Source: Citrobacter amalonaticus
GTDB lineage: Bacteria; Pseudomonadota; Gammaproteobacteria; Enterobacterales; Enterobacteriaceae
Assembly (NCBI RefSeq): GCF_018252635.1
Contig: NZ_JAGTXM010000006.1
Location: 186,001 to 250,000 of the forward strand
DNA: 64,000 nucleotides
Direction: 5' to 3'
The notes under the pieces were generated by a model that saw nothing but the letters and a program-made list of their open reading frames with translations, had not been told where the DNA came from and made no database searches. Every line of letters starts with the position of its first letter. The stretch's first letter is position 1. The translations under genes were made by a program, and so were the position numbers. This document shows, one piece after another, positions 54,843 through 64,000 of the stretch.

Positions 54843-54859
54843 GCTGATCGGACTTGTTC
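54843..54859. promoter_or_regulatory. FadR activator site of fabB
   Basis: GCTGATCGGACTTGTTC matches the E. coli fabB FadR site, where FadR activates. Confidence 0.65.
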
Positions 54860-54877
54860 GGCGTACAAGTGTACGCT
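54860..54877. promoter_or_regulatory. FabR operator of fabB
   Basis: GCGTACA-AG-TGTACGC perfect inverted repeat 47 bp before fabB, directly next to the FadR site; same layout as E. coli, where FabR represses in response to unsaturated acyl thioesters. Confidence 0.8.
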
Positions 54878-54923
54878 ATTGTGCCAATCGAAACTTACTA
54901 TAGTGCGATTACAGAGGTATTGA

Positions 54924-56141
54924 ATGAAACGTGCAGTGATTACTGGCTTGGGCATCGTTTCCAGCATCGGTAATAACCAGCAGGAAGTCCTGGCATCTCT
55001 GCGTGAAGGACGTTCAGGGATCACTTTTTCTGACGAGTTTAAAGATGCAGGAATGCGCAGCCACGTATGGGGCAACGTCAAACTGGATACCACTGGTTTA
55101 ATCGACCGTAAGGTGGTTCGTTTCATGAACGATGCCTCTATTTATGCCTATCTCTCCATGCGTGAAGCGATTGCAGATGCAGGTCTGAGTGAAGAAGCGT
55201 ATCAGAACAACCCGCGCGTTGGTCTGATTGCCGGTTCCGGCGGCTCTTCCAAAGCGCAGGTATTCGGTGCTGACGCCATGCGTAGTCCGCGTGGCCTGAA
55301 AGCGGTTGGCCCGTATGTGGTCACCAAAGCGATGGGCTCCGCAGTTTCCGCTTGCCTCGCGACACCGTTCAAAATTCATGGCGTAAACTACTCCATCAGC
55401 TCCGCCTGTGCGACCTCCGCACACTGTATCGGTAATGCGGTCGAGCAGATCCAACTGGGCAAACAGGACATCGTATTTGCGGGCGGCGGTGAAGAGCTGG
55501 GCTGGGAAATGGCCTGTGAGTTCGACGCGATGGGCGCACTGTCCACCAAATATAACGACCAGCCTTCTAAAGCTTCTCGTACCTATGACGCGCACCGCGA
55601 CGGTTTTGTTATCGCTGGCGGCGGCGGTATGGTCGTGGTTGAAGAACTGGAACACGCGCTGGCACGTGGCGCCCATATCTACGCTGAAATCGTGGGCTAC
55701 GGCGCGACCTCTGACGGTGCTGACATGGTGGCTCCGTCTGGCGAAGGCGCGGTGCGCTGCATGCAGATGGCAATGCACGGCGTTGATACTCCAATCGACT
55801 ACCTGAATTCCCACGGTACCTCTACGCCGGTGGGTGACGTGAAAGAACTGGGTGCGATTCGCGAAGTGTTTGGCGATAACAGCCCGGCGATCTCCGCCAC
55901 TAAAGCGATGACCGGCCACTCACTGGGCGCCGCTGGCGTACAGGAAGCGATCTACTCTCTGCTGATGCTGGAACACGGCTTTGTTGCGCCAAGCATCAAC
56001 ATCGAAGAGATGGACGAGCAGGCTGCCGGTCTGAACATCGTGACCGAAACCCTCGATCGTGAACTGACTACCGTGATGTCGAACAGCTTCGGTTTCGGCG
56101 GTACCAACGCTACGCTGGTGATGCGTAAGCTGAAAGCGTAA
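54924..56141 (+). CDS. fabB: FabB, 3-oxoacyl-ACP synthase I
   Basis: 405 residues. Catalytic Cys in [14 protein letters not shown], His in [11 protein letters not shown] and His in [15 protein letters not shown]. Elongates acyl-ACPs and is essential for unsaturated fatty-acid synthesis. It has its own promoter with FadR and FabR sites and ends at a strong terminator. Confidence 0.98.
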   Translation: MKRAVITGLGIVSSIGNNQQEVLASLREGRSGITFSDEFKDAGMRSHVWGNVKLDTTGLIDRKVVRFMNDASIYAYLSMREAIADAGLSEEAYQNNPRVGLIAGSGGSSKAQVFGADAMRSPRGLKAVGPYVVTKAMGSAVSACLATPFKIHGVNYSISSACATSAHCIGNAVEQIQLGKQDIVFAGGGEELGWEMACEFDAMGALSTKYNDQPSKASRTYDAHRDGFVIAGGGGMVVVEELEHALARGAHIYAEIVGYGATSDGADMVAPSGEGAVRCMQMAMHGVDTPIDYLNSHGTSTPVGDVKELGAIREVFGDNSPAISATKAMTGHSLGAAGVQEAIYSLLMLEHGFVAPSINIEEMDEQAAGLNIVTETLDRELTTVMSNSFGFGGTNATLVMRKLKA

Positions 56142-56155
56142 GACTGCTGTTGATG

Positions 56156-56182
56156 AAAAGGGAGCCAAACGGCTCCCTTTTT
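56156..56182. terminator. Bidirectional terminator after fabB
   Basis: AAAAGGGAGCC-AAAC-GGCTCCCTTTTT stem; it marks the left edge of the accessory islet and reaches the lipoprotein stop. Confidence 0.88.
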
Positions 56183-56714
56183 ACTTTTTAAGCGGTTTGT
56201 ATTCTGCTGCGATTTCCGCAGACCACGCCCGGGCCTGAGCAATAGCGCCGGCATCGTAGATCGGATGTTCAAACTGGTTCGTAAGATCGCGTACTCGATA
56301 AATTTTCCATTGGCCATCTTCGCGACGGGTGTACACCAGTAAATGGATAAGGCGAGTACTAGAATCGCCAAGCCATACTTCCACTTTTTCGCCGCCCAGA
56401 AAAGCGCTGGCCGTTCCAGTGTGAAATTTAGAGATCCACTCCGGTGCGTAATCCTGCACGTACATAAAGTAGTCCGAATTCACGATCTCCTGCTCATAAT
56501 AATTATCAATTTGCTTCAGCCTTTGAATAATCTCAGTGGAAACATATTTTCCATAAATAGGGTTGGTGTAATTGATGAGACTCTCATTGTTGTCGCTGGT
56601 GTATATCGTCATGTACTGAAGGTAGAATTGATTCACCATGCTACGACTACCTGTATCATTGTGAACAGAACATCCCGATAATAGTAAAAGAAGTAATGGG
56701 AGAATAAGACGCAT
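56181..56714 (-). CDS. Lipoprotein with DUF3828-like domain, candidate immunity protein
   Basis: 177 residues from MRLILPLLLLLLSGCSVHND: a lipoprotein signal with lipobox LLSGC. The mature part (MVNQFYLQYMTIY, WISKFHTGTASAFLGGEKVEVWLG, RLIHLLVYTRREDGQWKIYRV) resembles DUF3828/NTF2-like folds. Its ATG overlaps the amidase stop (TGATG) with AGGAGG inside the amidase gene, so translation is coupled. Periplasmic anchoring and coupling to a murein amidase suggest it neutralises that enzyme; this is inference. Confidence 0.75.
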   Translation of the reverse strand: MRLILPLLLLLLSGCSVHNDTGSRSMVNQFYLQYMTIYTSDNNESLINYTNPIYGKYVSTEIIQRLKQIDNYYEQEIVNSDYFMYVQDYAPEWISKFHTGTASAFLGGEKVEVWLGDSSTRLIHLLVYTRREDGQWKIYRVRDLTNQFEHPIYDAGAIAQARAWSAEIAAEYKPLKK

Positions 56715-57082
56715 CAGTTCCTCCTGTATATCGTATATTGTGGTTTTGCTGTTCTGTAACCCGGTCCCGCCCACATATCACGTTGTCTGAAATCGGAATA
56801 CCATTCTTGTCCATCAAAAATAGCCATATGACCGCTGGCATTTCCTCCCACATAGGGTTGCAATATGACAACATCGCCTGCTCGCGGAGGTTCATAAGGA
56901 GAGACGGGTTTGAAACCTGCGTTAATTAAAAGAGAACCGTAATCTTTGGCATGCCCTGTGTGTCCTATATCTATGCCCCCGGCATAGATTGCCTTTCGCG
57001 TGTATTCAGCACATTGCCTGATTGAATGCGCATGCGCGTGTCGTTTTGCATAGTTTGTTGCTGCTTTTATATTCCATGTCAT
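56714..57082 (-). CDS. Small NlpC/P60-CHAP-like peptidoglycan amidase, candidate effector
   Basis: 122 residues with no signal peptide. Probable catalytic Cys24 (SIRQCAEYTRKAI), His85 (NASGHMAIFDG) and a third polar residue near Asp97 (EWYSDFRQRDMW); PPRAGDVVILQPY is the strand before the His, as in CHAP/NlpC enzymes. Such small leaderless amidases with a coupled periplasmic partner occur as T6SS or colicin-like effectors; a phage lysin is the other option. GGGAGA precedes the ATG. Confidence 0.75.
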   Translation of the reverse strand: MTWNIKAATNYAKRHAHAHSIRQCAEYTRKAIYAGGIDIGHTGHAKDYGSLLINAGFKPVSPYEPPRAGDVVILQPYVGGNASGHMAIFDGQEWYSDFRQRDMWAGPGYRTAKPQYTIYRRN

Positions 57083-57211
57083 ATTATATTCTCCCGATGT
57101 TATTACGTGATTCGTTAATTAATTATCACTGTAGCTATGGGGGAAATAGGTAATATGTGCTATAGGGAGAAGTTATAAATAACTCGCGCGTATTTTATAT
57201 ATCAATGATAT

Positions 57212-57226
57212 TGATTTTAAAAATCA
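57212..57226. repeat. Palindrome TGATTTT-A-AAAATCA
   Basis: 7-bp arms around one base in the AT-rich gap between the amidase and the Ner-like gene; operator or H-NS-type sequence. Confidence 0.5.
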
Positions 57227-57244
57227 TCGAGAATGATTACACTT

Positions 57245-57493
57245 TTATTCTTTTGAATGCGGATGTGGATCTTCATCGTTGGAAAGGTAGCGCGACGGCC
57301 AAATCACGTCCGGCGTTGTTTCCAGCGCATTGGCAATAATCCATTCTGCGCGAGGCCAGCTACGAACGAAGACGTTGCGCAGGGAGTCTGGTGATAATCC
57401 TGCTATACGAGAAAGTTCTCTGAGCGTAATGCCTTTTTTTTCAAGTGCACTTTTAATATCTGCACGATGCCAGTCTTGGCTTTTTTCTCTCAT
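57245..57493 (-). CDS. Ner/SfsB-like winged HTH regulator
   Basis: 82 residues. WHRADIKSALEKKGITLREL, SRIAGLSPDSLRNVFVRSWP and AEWIIANALETTPDVIWPSRY match the Mu Ner / Nlp (SfsB) family nearly end to end. AGGA lies 7 nt upstream of the ATG. It is divergent from a Mu c-repressor-like gene, the same arrangement as ner and c in phage Mu. Same strand as the amidase pair, 162 bp upstream of it. Confidence 0.85.
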   Translation of the reverse strand: MREKSQDWHRADIKSALEKKGITLRELSRIAGLSPDSLRNVFVRSWPRAEWIIANALETTPDVIWPSRYLSNDEDPHPHSKE

Positions 57494-57516
57494 TCTGTAA
57501 TCCTACAAAGATGTGT

Positions 57517-57530
57517 TATCGGCACCGATA
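57517..57530. promoter_or_regulatory. Candidate operator TATCGG-CA-CCGATA
   Basis: Perfect 6+2+6 inverted repeat 23 bp upstream of the Ner-like start, in the 168-bp divergent region shared with the repressor-like gene. Confidence 0.55.
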
Positions 57531-57661
57531 TTTTTCAGGAGATAATATTACAGCGATAAAAGAAGGTGATTTTCTTTTGTCGAATGAATATTGCCAGAAT
57601 AACCCTGAAATTGCGCGAAAAAAAGAAAGATTATTTTTATGTCATTGGTGAAAGGAACGAA

Positions 57662-58039
57662 ATGATGTCTAAAGAATGGCTCACAGTACAGGAATGTATT
57701 GGTCTACCGGGTTTTCCCGGTAGCATCCCTGCTGTTCGCAATCGGCTCAATATCCTGAGTGCAGGTAAAGAAGGCATTAAACGCAAGCGGAGTAAATCAA
57801 AGGCGTGGGAATACCACATTTCGATTCTCCCCGTTTATGTTCATCCCTATGTTGTGGACGATGACATGGTAGCGGTGCGCAATGAATCATCTGCCTGGGA
57901 AGCCGCACCGAAAGAGATTTGGGATATGATGTTCAGACTTCTGACGCCAGAACAGCAGCAACAGGTGACTTATCTTTTTGGAACCAAAGGTATCGGTGCC
58001 GTCTTGCCTTCGCTTTTTGACGATGAAAACCTGTATTGA
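57662..58039 (+). CDS. Mu c-repressor-like DNA-binding protein
   Basis: 125 residues from MMSKEWLTVQECIG; AAAGGA lies 5 nt upstream, so the longer frame from 57566 is rejected. The N-terminal half follows the Mu repressor/MuA beta-type winged helix: W...QE....G.PGS...VR.R ... KEGIKRKRS..KAWEYHISILP. The C-terminus (LLTPEQQQQVTYLFGTKGIG then AVLPSLFDDENLY) parallels the Mu c leucine-rich end. It resembles YfeC and YfeD too. Probably represses the Ner-like gene across the shared promoter. Confidence 0.75.
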   Translation: MMSKEWLTVQECIGLPGFPGSIPAVRNRLNILSAGKEGIKRKRSKSKAWEYHISILPVYVHPYVVDDDMVAVRNESSAWEAAPKEIWDMMFRLLTPEQQQQVTYLFGTKGIGAVLPSLFDDENLY

Positions 58040-58215
58040 TACGCGCTGACGGTTTGCGGTTGACAACTTTAGCCACTCACAGGCAGACTTCAGGCCCATC
58101 ATTATCTTCCGGATAATGCGTAAGCGTTTGACGTTATCCAACGCACCTTAATCCTGACGGTCAGGTGGAGGGGGCGTGGCATTTCCTCGCCTTACTCTGC
58201 ATTCTGGAGTAACGC

Positions 58216-59394
58216 ATGACAGCAGTAACCCATAAAGAAAAAACATCTGCAGCGAACACATCGCTTTTTCGTATCGCGTTTGCGGTCTTTTTGACCTACA
58301 TGACGGTCGGCCTGCCGCTACCCGTCATTCCACTGTTTGTTCACCATGAACTGGGCTACGGCAATACGATGGTCGGTATTGCCGTGGGGATTCAGTTTCT
58401 GGCCACCGTCCTGACGCGGGGCTATGCCGGGCGACTCGCCGATCAGTACGGCGCCAAGCGTTCTGCGCTGCAGGGAATGTTTGCCTGCGCGCTGGCGGGC
58501 GGCGCGTGGCTACTGGCAGCACTGTTGCCCGTTTCTGTACCGATCAAATTCGCGTTATTAATCATCGGACGGCTGATCCTCGGCTTTGGTGAAAGCCAGT
58601 TACTGACCGGAACCCTGACCTGGGGGCTCGGGCTGGTGGGGCCGGCACGTTCCGGAAAGGTGATGTCGTGGAACGGGATGGCGATTTATGGTGCGTTAGC
58701 AGCGGGTGCGCCGCTCGGGTTGTTGATCCATAGCCATTTTGGTTTTGCGGGTCTTGCGGGTACAACAATGGTATTACCGCTGCTGGCATGGGCATTTAAC
58801 GGCACGGTGCGTAAAGTACCGGCGCATTCCGGCGAGCGTCCCTCACTGTGGAGTGTCGTGGGACTTATCTGGAAACCGGGGCTGGGGCTCGCGCTGCAAG
58901 GTGTAGGATTTGCGGTGATCGGCACCTTTATCTCTCTCTATTTTGCCAGCAATGGTTGGGCGATGGCCGGTTTTACGCTGACCGCGTTTGGCGGAGCATT
59001 TGTTCTGATGCGCGTGCTGTTCGGCTGGATGCCAGACCGCTTTGGTGGGGTCAGGGTGGCTATCGCTTCCCTGCTGATCGAGACCGTTGGACTGGTATTG
59101 CTCTGGCTGGCGCCGACGGCCTGGTTTGCGCTGCTCGGTGCGGCATTAACCGGGGCAGGGTGTTCGCTGATCTTCCCGGCGCTTGGCGTTGAAGTGGTGA
59201 AACGCGTACCGTCGCAGGTTCGTGGAACGGCACTGGGAGGCTACGCCGCATTTCAGGATATTTCTTATGCGGCCACTGGCCCGCTGGCAGGGTTGCTTGC
59301 CACGTCCTGTGGCTATCCATCCGTGTTTCTTGCTGGTGCGATTTCGGCAGTGCTGGGAATAGCGGTAACGCTGCTGTCATTTCGTCGGGGCTAG
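58216..59394 (+). CDS. yfcJ: YfcJ, MFS transporter
   Basis: 392 residues, 12 spans, YfcJ/YhhS family: [39 protein letters not shown] (MFS loop 2-3 motif), [17 protein letters not shown]. Probable exporter of sugars or drugs; substrate unknown. Its TAG stop lies in the palindrome CTAG shared with the flk stop on the other strand. Confidence 0.92.
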   Translation: MTAVTHKEKTSAANTSLFRIAFAVFLTYMTVGLPLPVIPLFVHHELGYGNTMVGIAVGIQFLATVLTRGYAGRLADQYGAKRSALQGMFACALAGGAWLLAALLPVSVPIKFALLIIGRLILGFGESQLLTGTLTWGLGLVGPARSGKVMSWNGMAIYGALAAGAPLGLLIHSHFGFAGLAGTTMVLPLLAWAFNGTVRKVPAHSGERPSLWSVVGLIWKPGLGLALQGVGFAVIGTFISLYFASNGWAMAGFTLTAFGGAFVLMRVLFGWMPDRFGGVRVAIASLLIETVGLVLLWLAPTAWFALLGAALTGAGCSLIFPALGVEVVKRVPSQVRGTALGGYAAFQDISYAATGPLAGLLATSCGYPSVFLAGAISAVLGIAVTLLSFRRG

Positions 59395-60398
59395 ACGACC
59401 AGCCAGAAAATCACTAACGCGACCAACAGGGCGATAAACAGCAGTCCGGGACGTGCGGTGAATGCGCGTAGCGTGTCGATAACCGGCGCAAACGGACTGT
59501 AAATCGGCTGAATGTGGCGCGGCTCGGTTAATTCCCGATCGCGTTCGACGCGACGCAGAAAGATTTGATTCAGTAGATCCTGCACTTGCGCAGTCGTCAG
59601 CACCGTTTGTGCCTGGATCTGGTATGTCTGCTGGGCGTAATCTTTCAGACCAGCCAGTTCATCTGGTTCCAGTGGCTGCTTTAGCGCCACCTGTAGCGAT
59701 TGCAGGGTAGGGGCATGCTGTAGACTCAAGGTCTGACGCGCCTGTAGCCAGGTTACCAGATGGGTGAAATGCTTTGCCGGAATCAGCTCACCGCTTTTCA
59801 CGCCGGAGAGCTCCAGCATCGATTGCCAGATAAGCTTGCTGGATTCCCCCGTTGCGGCGGTCAGTTTAGTCACCAGATGATTTAACGTATTGTGTTCTGC
59901 TGGCAGCAGTGGACGATCGGTTGCCGGGCGCTGCAGCGGCTGCGGGATCGACAATTGCCCCTGCTGTAAAAGCATCAGTACATTCTTAAGCTGTTCTGGT
60001 TTGAGTTGACTGAGCGCCGTTTGTCCGTACTGCTGGCGAATAAAATCGCTTACTGCCTGGCGATTGTTTCCCTGACTCAACAAGTCCGTCAACTGTGAAA
60101 GCACCTGGCGGTTGGCATGGTTTTGCTGGGCAACACCCAGACGCTGATTGAGATTTTGTTCTGCCGCAGGGAAATGGCGCGACAGCAATGGGGTATCGCT
60201 TTTCACGCCGAGATCATGCTTCATGCCGGCCCACACTTCCGCACTTTGCTGTTGCGTCAGTGAAATCAGGCGAGTAATCAGGCGTTCCAGTACGGTCCGC
60301 TGTTGCGTGGAGAGCGGTTGTTCGCCCGCCGTGGAAACCGCGGATTGCCCTTCATCGGGAGGGCGCGCGGGAGTACCGGAAATAGGTTGCATCATCAC
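59391..60398 (-). CDS. flk: Flk, flagellar regulator
   Basis: 335 residues (E. coli 331). Gln-rich cytoplasmic domain with repeated helical units ([41 protein letters not shown]) and a single C-terminal anchor ([17 protein letters not shown]). In Salmonella Flk stops premature secretion of the anti-sigma factor FlgM. Divergent from pdxB. Confidence 0.92.
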   Translation of the reverse strand: MMMQPISGTPARPPDEGQSAVSTAGEQPLSTQQRTVLERLITRLISLTQQQSAEVWAGMKHDLGVKSDTPLLSRHFPAAEQNLNQRLGVAQQNHANRQVLSQLTDLLSQGNNRQAVSDFIRQQYGQTALSQLKPEQLKNVLMLLQQGQLSIPQPLQRPATDRPLLPAEHNTLNHLVTKLTAATGESSKLIWQSMLELSGVKSGELIPAKHFTHLVTWLQARQTLSLQHAPTLQSLQVALKQPLEPDELAGLKDYAQQTYQIQAQTVLTTAQVQDLLNQIFLRRVERDRELTEPRHIQPIYSPFAPVIDTLRAFTARPGLLFIALLVALVIFWLVV

Positions 60399-60495
60399 TT
60401 ATCCTTAAACCATCAATCTTAGCAAAGTATGCCTGGCGGCCAGATTATGGCACACTTGCCCGGTTAACTCTCGTTCTCAAACAGGTACGACAGAC

Positions 60496-61632
60496 GTGAA
60501 AATTCTCGTTGATGAAAATATGCCTTATGCCCGCGAATTGTTTAGTCGTCTGGGTGAGGTAAAAGCGGTTCCCGGACGCCCCATCCCCGTCGCTGAGCTG
60601 GATGACGCTGAAGCGCTAATGGTACGGTCGGTCACCAAAGTGAACGCGTCGCTGCTGGAGGGGAAAGCCGTCAAGTTTGTGGGTACCGCAACCGCGGGCA
60701 CCGATCATGTGGATGAGAACTGGCTCAAGCAGGCAGGCATCGGATTTTCAGCGGCGCCCGGATGTAACGCCATCGCGGTGGTGGAATATGTTTTCTCCGC
60801 GCTGTTGATGCTGGCAGAACGTGACGGATTCGCGTTACGCGATCGTACTGTCGGGATTGTTGGCGTGGGTAACGTCGGTGGACGCCTGCAGGCGCGGCTG
60901 GAAGCGCTTGGGATCCGAACGCTGTTATGTGACCCGCCGCGTGCGGATCGCGGGGACGAGGGCGATTTCCGTTCGCTTGATGAGCTGGTACAAGACGCCG
61001 ATATCCTGACCTTCCACACGCCGCTGTTTAAAGAAGGGCCTTATAAAACGCAGCATCTGGCCGATGACGCGCTGATTTCCCGTCTGAAACCGGGCTCTAT
61101 TCTGATTAATGCCTGTCGTGGCGCCGTGGTGGATAACGCCGCGCTGCTTGCGCGTCTTAACGCCGGGCAGGATCTGAGTGTGGTTCTGGATGTCTGGGAA
61201 GGCGAACCGGATCTGAATGTCGAGCTGTTGAACGCCGTTGATATTGGCACTGCGCACATTGCAGGCTACACGCTGGAAGGCAAGGCGCGTGGAACGACAC
61301 AGGTCTTTGAAGCCTTGAGCGCGTTTATCGGCCGCGAGCAGCATGTCGCGCTGGATACCCTGCTGCCTGCGCCGGAATTTGGCCGTATTACGCTGCATGG
61401 CCCGTTGGATCAACCGACGCTGAAAAGACTGGTGCATTTGGTGTATGATGTGCGCCGCGACGATGCGCCGCTGCGCAACGTCGCCGGAATACCGGGTGAA
61501 TTTGATAAACTGCGCAAAAATTACCTCGAGCGTCGTGAATGGTCCTCACTGTATGTGATGTGCGACGACGCCGATGCGGCGGCGTTACTGTGTAAACTGG
61601 GTTTTAACGCGGTGCATCACCCGACACGTTAA
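60496..61632 (+). CDS. pdxB: PdxB, erythronate-4-phosphate dehydrogenase
   Basis: 378 residues from GTG ([14 protein letters not shown]). D-isomer dehydrogenase: NAD motif [31 protein letters not shown] (Arg), [10 protein letters not shown] (Glu), and the catalytic His in [13 protein letters not shown]; a PdxB-specific C-terminal dimerisation domain ([15 protein letters not shown]). Second step of pyridoxal-phosphate synthesis. First gene of pdxB-usg-truA-dedA. Confidence 0.97.
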   Translation: MKILVDENMPYARELFSRLGEVKAVPGRPIPVAELDDAEALMVRSVTKVNASLLEGKAVKFVGTATAGTDHVDENWLKQAGIGFSAAPGCNAIAVVEYVFSALLMLAERDGFALRDRTVGIVGVGNVGGRLQARLEALGIRTLLCDPPRADRGDEGDFRSLDELVQDADILTFHTPLFKEGPYKTQHLADDALISRLKPGSILINACRGAVVDNAALLARLNAGQDLSVVLDVWEGEPDLNVELLNAVDIGTAHIAGYTLEGKARGTTQVFEALSAFIGREQHVALDTLLPAPEFGRITLHGPLDQPTLKRLVHLVYDVRRDDAPLRNVAGIPGEFDKLRKNYLERREWSSLYVMCDDADAAALLCKLGFNAVHHPTR

Positions 61633-61698
61633 TGTCTTCTTAATGCCCCCTGACGAATAATCGGCAGGGAGGCTTATGCTTTTCTGGAGTAAACCACC

Positions 61699-62712
61699 AT
61701 GTCTGAAGGCTGGAATATTGCCGTCCTCGGCGCGACGGGCGCTGTTGGCGAAGCGTTGCTTGAAACCCTGGCAGAACGTCAGTTCCCGGTTGGGGAAATT
61801 TTTGCGCTGGCACGTAATGAAAGCGCAGGCGAACATCTGCGCTTTGGTGGTAAGTCTGTGATTGTGCAGGATGCGGCCGAATTCGACTGGACGCAGGCGC
61901 AACTGGCCTTTTTCGTCGCCGGCGTTGAGGCCACGGCGGCCTGGGTTGAAGAGGCGACAAATGCCGGCTGTCTGGTCATCGATTCCAGCGGTCTGTTCGC
62001 GCTTGAGCCTGACGTTCCGCTGGTGGTGCCGGAAGTGAACCCGTTCGTGCTGGCGGACTACCGTAATCGCAACGTGATCGCCGTGCCGAACAGCCTGACC
62101 AGCCAACTGCTTGCCGCGCTGAAACCGCTCATCGATCAGGGAGGGCTCTCTCGCATCACCGTAACCAGTCTGCTTTCTGCATCCGCGCAAGGTAAAAAAG
62201 CGGTCGATGCGCTGGCCGGACAGAGTGCGAAACTGCTGAACGGGATCCCCATTGATGAAGATGATTTCTTTGGCCGCCAGTTGGCATTCAATATGTTGCC
62301 GCTGTTGCCTGATCGCGAGGGCAGCGTGCGTGAAGAGCGACGGATCGTCGATGAAGTACGCAAAATCATGCAGGATGACGGGTTGTTGATTTCGGCAAAC
62401 TGTGTACAGTCACCGGTGTTTTACGGTCACGCGCAGATGGTGGCATTTGAAGCGCTGCGTCCGCTGGCAGCTGAAGAGGCACGCGATGCCTTTGCCCGTG
62501 GTGAAGACATTGTGCTGTCAGAAGAGAGTGATTTTCCAACTCAGGTTGGTGATGCCTCTGGCAGTGCGCATTTGTCTGTGGGCTGCGTGCGCAACGATTA
62601 CGGCATGCCAGAACAGGTACAGTTCTGGTCTGTGGCGGATAACGTCCGCTTTGGCGGCGCGCTGATGGCGGTGAAAATTGCGGAAAAACTGGTGCAGGAG
62701 TACCTGTACTGA
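61699..62712 (+). CDS. usg: Usg, aspartate-semialdehyde dehydrogenase-like protein
   Basis: 337 residues, E. coli length. ASADH fold: [30 protein letters not shown]. At the position of the catalytic Cys (usual PNCTT) the sequence reads AVPNSLTSQ, so the active-site thiol is missing and dehydrogenase activity is unlikely. It overlaps truA by one base (TGATG). Confidence 0.93.
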   Translation: MSEGWNIAVLGATGAVGEALLETLAERQFPVGEIFALARNESAGEHLRFGGKSVIVQDAAEFDWTQAQLAFFVAGVEATAAWVEEATNAGCLVIDSSGLFALEPDVPLVVPEVNPFVLADYRNRNVIAVPNSLTSQLLAALKPLIDQGGLSRITVTSLLSASAQGKKAVDALAGQSAKLLNGIPIDEDDFFGRQLAFNMLPLLPDREGSVREERRIVDEVRKIMQDDGLLISANCVQSPVFYGHAQMVAFEALRPLAAEEARDAFARGEDIVLSEESDFPTQVGDASGSAHLSVGCVRNDYGMPEQVQFWSVADNVRFGGALMAVKIAEKLVQEYLY

Positions 62713-63524
62713 TGTCTGACCAGCAACAATTGCCGGTGTATAAAATTGCGCTGGGCATTGAGTATGACGGCAGCAAATATTATGGCTGGCAGCGTCAGAA
62801 TGAAGTCCGCAGTGTGCAGGAAAAGCTGGAAAAGGCGCTTTCACAGGTCGCCAATGAACCAATTAACGTCTTTTGCGCCGGACGCACCGATGCCGGTGTG
62901 CACGGCACCGGGCAGGTTGTGCATTTTGAAACCACCGCGCTGCGTAAAGATGCGGCATGGACATTGGGTGTAAATGCGAATTTGCCTGGTGACATCGCGG
63001 TGCGATGGGTGAAAGCTGTACCGGAAGATTTTCATGCGCGATTCAGCGCCACGGCTCGCCGATATCGTTACATCATCTACAATCATCGGTTACGTCCGGC
63101 GGTGTTAGGTAAAGGTGTGACACATTATTACGAGCCGCTGGACGCCGAACGTATGCATCGTGCGGCGCAGTGCCTGATTGGCGAGAATGACTTTACGTCA
63201 TTTCGTGCGGTCCAGTGCCAGTCGCGCACGCCGTGGCGTAACGTGATGCACATTACGGTGTCGCGTCATGGGGCGTATGTGGTGGTCGATATCAAAGCGA
63301 ATGCCTTTGTACATCATATGGTCAGGAATATTGTTGGCAGCCTGATGGAAGTTGGTGCCCACAACCAGCCGGAGAGCTGGATAGCAGAGTTGTTAGCGGC
63401 AAAGGACAGAACGCTCGCAGCGGCAACGGCGAAGGCCGAAGGACTATATCTGGTTGCGGTGGACTACCCTGACCGGTTTGACCTTCCTAAACCGCCCATG
63501 GGCCCGCTTTTTCTGGCGGACTAA
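62712..63524 (+). CDS. truA: TruA, tRNA pseudouridine38-40 synthase
   Basis: 270 residues. Catalytic Asp in [31 protein letters not shown] at the N-terminus and [19 protein letters not shown] late. Modifies the anticodon arm of many tRNAs. Coupled to usg. Confidence 0.97.
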   Translation: MSDQQQLPVYKIALGIEYDGSKYYGWQRQNEVRSVQEKLEKALSQVANEPINVFCAGRTDAGVHGTGQVVHFETTALRKDAAWTLGVNANLPGDIAVRWVKAVPEDFHARFSATARRYRYIIYNHRLRPAVLGKGVTHYYEPLDAERMHRAAQCLIGENDFTSFRAVQCQSRTPWRNVMHITVSRHGAYVVVDIKANAFVHHMVRNIVGSLMEVGAHNQPESWIAELLAAKDRTLAAATAKAEGLYLVAVDYPDRFDLPKPPMGPLFLAD

Positions 63525-63552
63525 TTTGTGTCGTACAAAGGTATAGGCAACT

Positions 63553-64000
63553 ATGGACCTGATTTACTTTCTCATCGATTTTATCCTGCACATTGATGTG
63601 CACCTGGCGGAGCTGGTCGCCGAGTACGGCGTCTGGGTTTATGCGATATTGTTCCTGATTCTGTTTTGTGAAACGGGGCTGGTGGTGACACCGTTCCTGC
63701 CAGGGGACTCTCTGCTGTTTGTGGCGGGGGCGCTGGCGTCGCTGGGTACCAACGATCTCAATGTGCACCTGATGGTGGTGTTGATGCTGATTGCCGCGAT
63801 TGTCGGTGATGCGGTCAACTATACAATTGGTCGATTGTTCGGCGAGAAGTTATTCAGTAACCCGGACTCGAAGATTTTCCGTCGCAGCTATCTGGATAAA
63901 ACGCATCAGTTTTACGAAAAACACGGTGGAAAAACCATCATTCTCGCCCGTTTTGTGCCGATCGTCAGAACCTTTGCACCGTTTGTGGCGGGAATGGGAC
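63553..64000 (+). CDS. dedA: DedA family membrane protein (partial, cut by window end)
   Basis: The first ~149 of about 219 codons; the frame from [20 protein letters not shown] is open to the end of the window. [19 protein letters not shown] and GRLFGEKLF are DedA signatures; [16 protein letters not shown] follows near the edge. Inner-membrane lipid-flipping superfamily (C55-P/PE translocases). Same operon as truA. Confidence 0.95.
   Translation, partial: MDLIYFLIDFILHIDVHLAELVAEYGVWVYAILFLILFCETGLVVTPFLPGDSLLFVAGALASLGTNDLNVHLMVVLMLIAAIVGDAVNYTIGRLFGEKLFSNPDSKIFRRSYLDKTHQFYEKHGGKTIILARFVPIVRTFAPFVAGMG

Noticed and set aside
55098-55919. 273-codon frame antisense to fabB
   Set aside because: Shadow of fabB with no supporting features.

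Overview
The window is chromosomal DNA from an enterobacterium close to Escherichia and Salmonella. Gene content and order most resemble Citrobacter, but I cannot fix the species from sequence alone. The backbone follows the E. coli K-12 gltX-to-dedA interval in reverse: yfeD-yfeC-alaWX-pdeA-nupC-mntH-ypeC-yfeO-glk-ypdBA-alaC-ypdK-lpxP-yfdY, then argW-yfdC-mlaA-fadL-yfcZ-fadIJ-sixA-smrB-prmB-aroC-mepA-yfcA-epmC-yfcL-mnmC-fabB, then yfcJ-flk-pdxB-usg-truA-dedA, which is cut by the window end. Protein lengths, overlaps and operators (MntR, Fur, FadR, FabR) in this backbone are largely as in E. coli.

Accessory segments interrupt the backbone. (1) 6.9-9.7 kb: an aldo-keto reductase and an indolepyruvate decarboxylase between ypeC and yfeO, as in Salmonella. 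(2) 12.3-14.3 kb: yaiL, an RluA-type pseudouridine synthase and a cold-shock-domain protein, where E. coli has ypdC-ypdH. (3) 20.6-38.6 kb, between yfdY and the argW tRNA: a cyanate operon (cynR divergent from cynTS, a nucleoside deaminase and cynX), a three-gene polar amino-acid ABC transporter, yegP, a run of small metabolic or hypothetical genes, and a 2640-residue autotransporter adhesin whose gene ends about 200 bp from the 3' end of argW. (4) 56.2-58.0 kb, between fabB and yfcJ: an AT-rich islet with a small peptidoglycan-amidase-like protein translationally coupled to a lipoprotein, next to a divergent Ner-like / Mu c-repressor-like pair.

Functional blocks: fadL, fadI and fadJ form a fatty-acid uptake and anaerobic beta-oxidation regulon with visible FadR sites, and mlaA and fabB add lipid homeostasis. 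prmB-aroC-mepA-yfcA-epmC-yfcL is a tight co-directional operon. ypdAB is a LytS/LytTR two-component system. cynTS removes cyanate using bicarbonate. The most unusual part is the fabB-yfcJ islet: a stripped-down Mu-type genetic switch beside a probable antibacterial effector and its immunity protein. By eye, the Mu-c-like protein also shares N- and C-terminal motifs with the resident YfeC and YfeD at the other end of the window.
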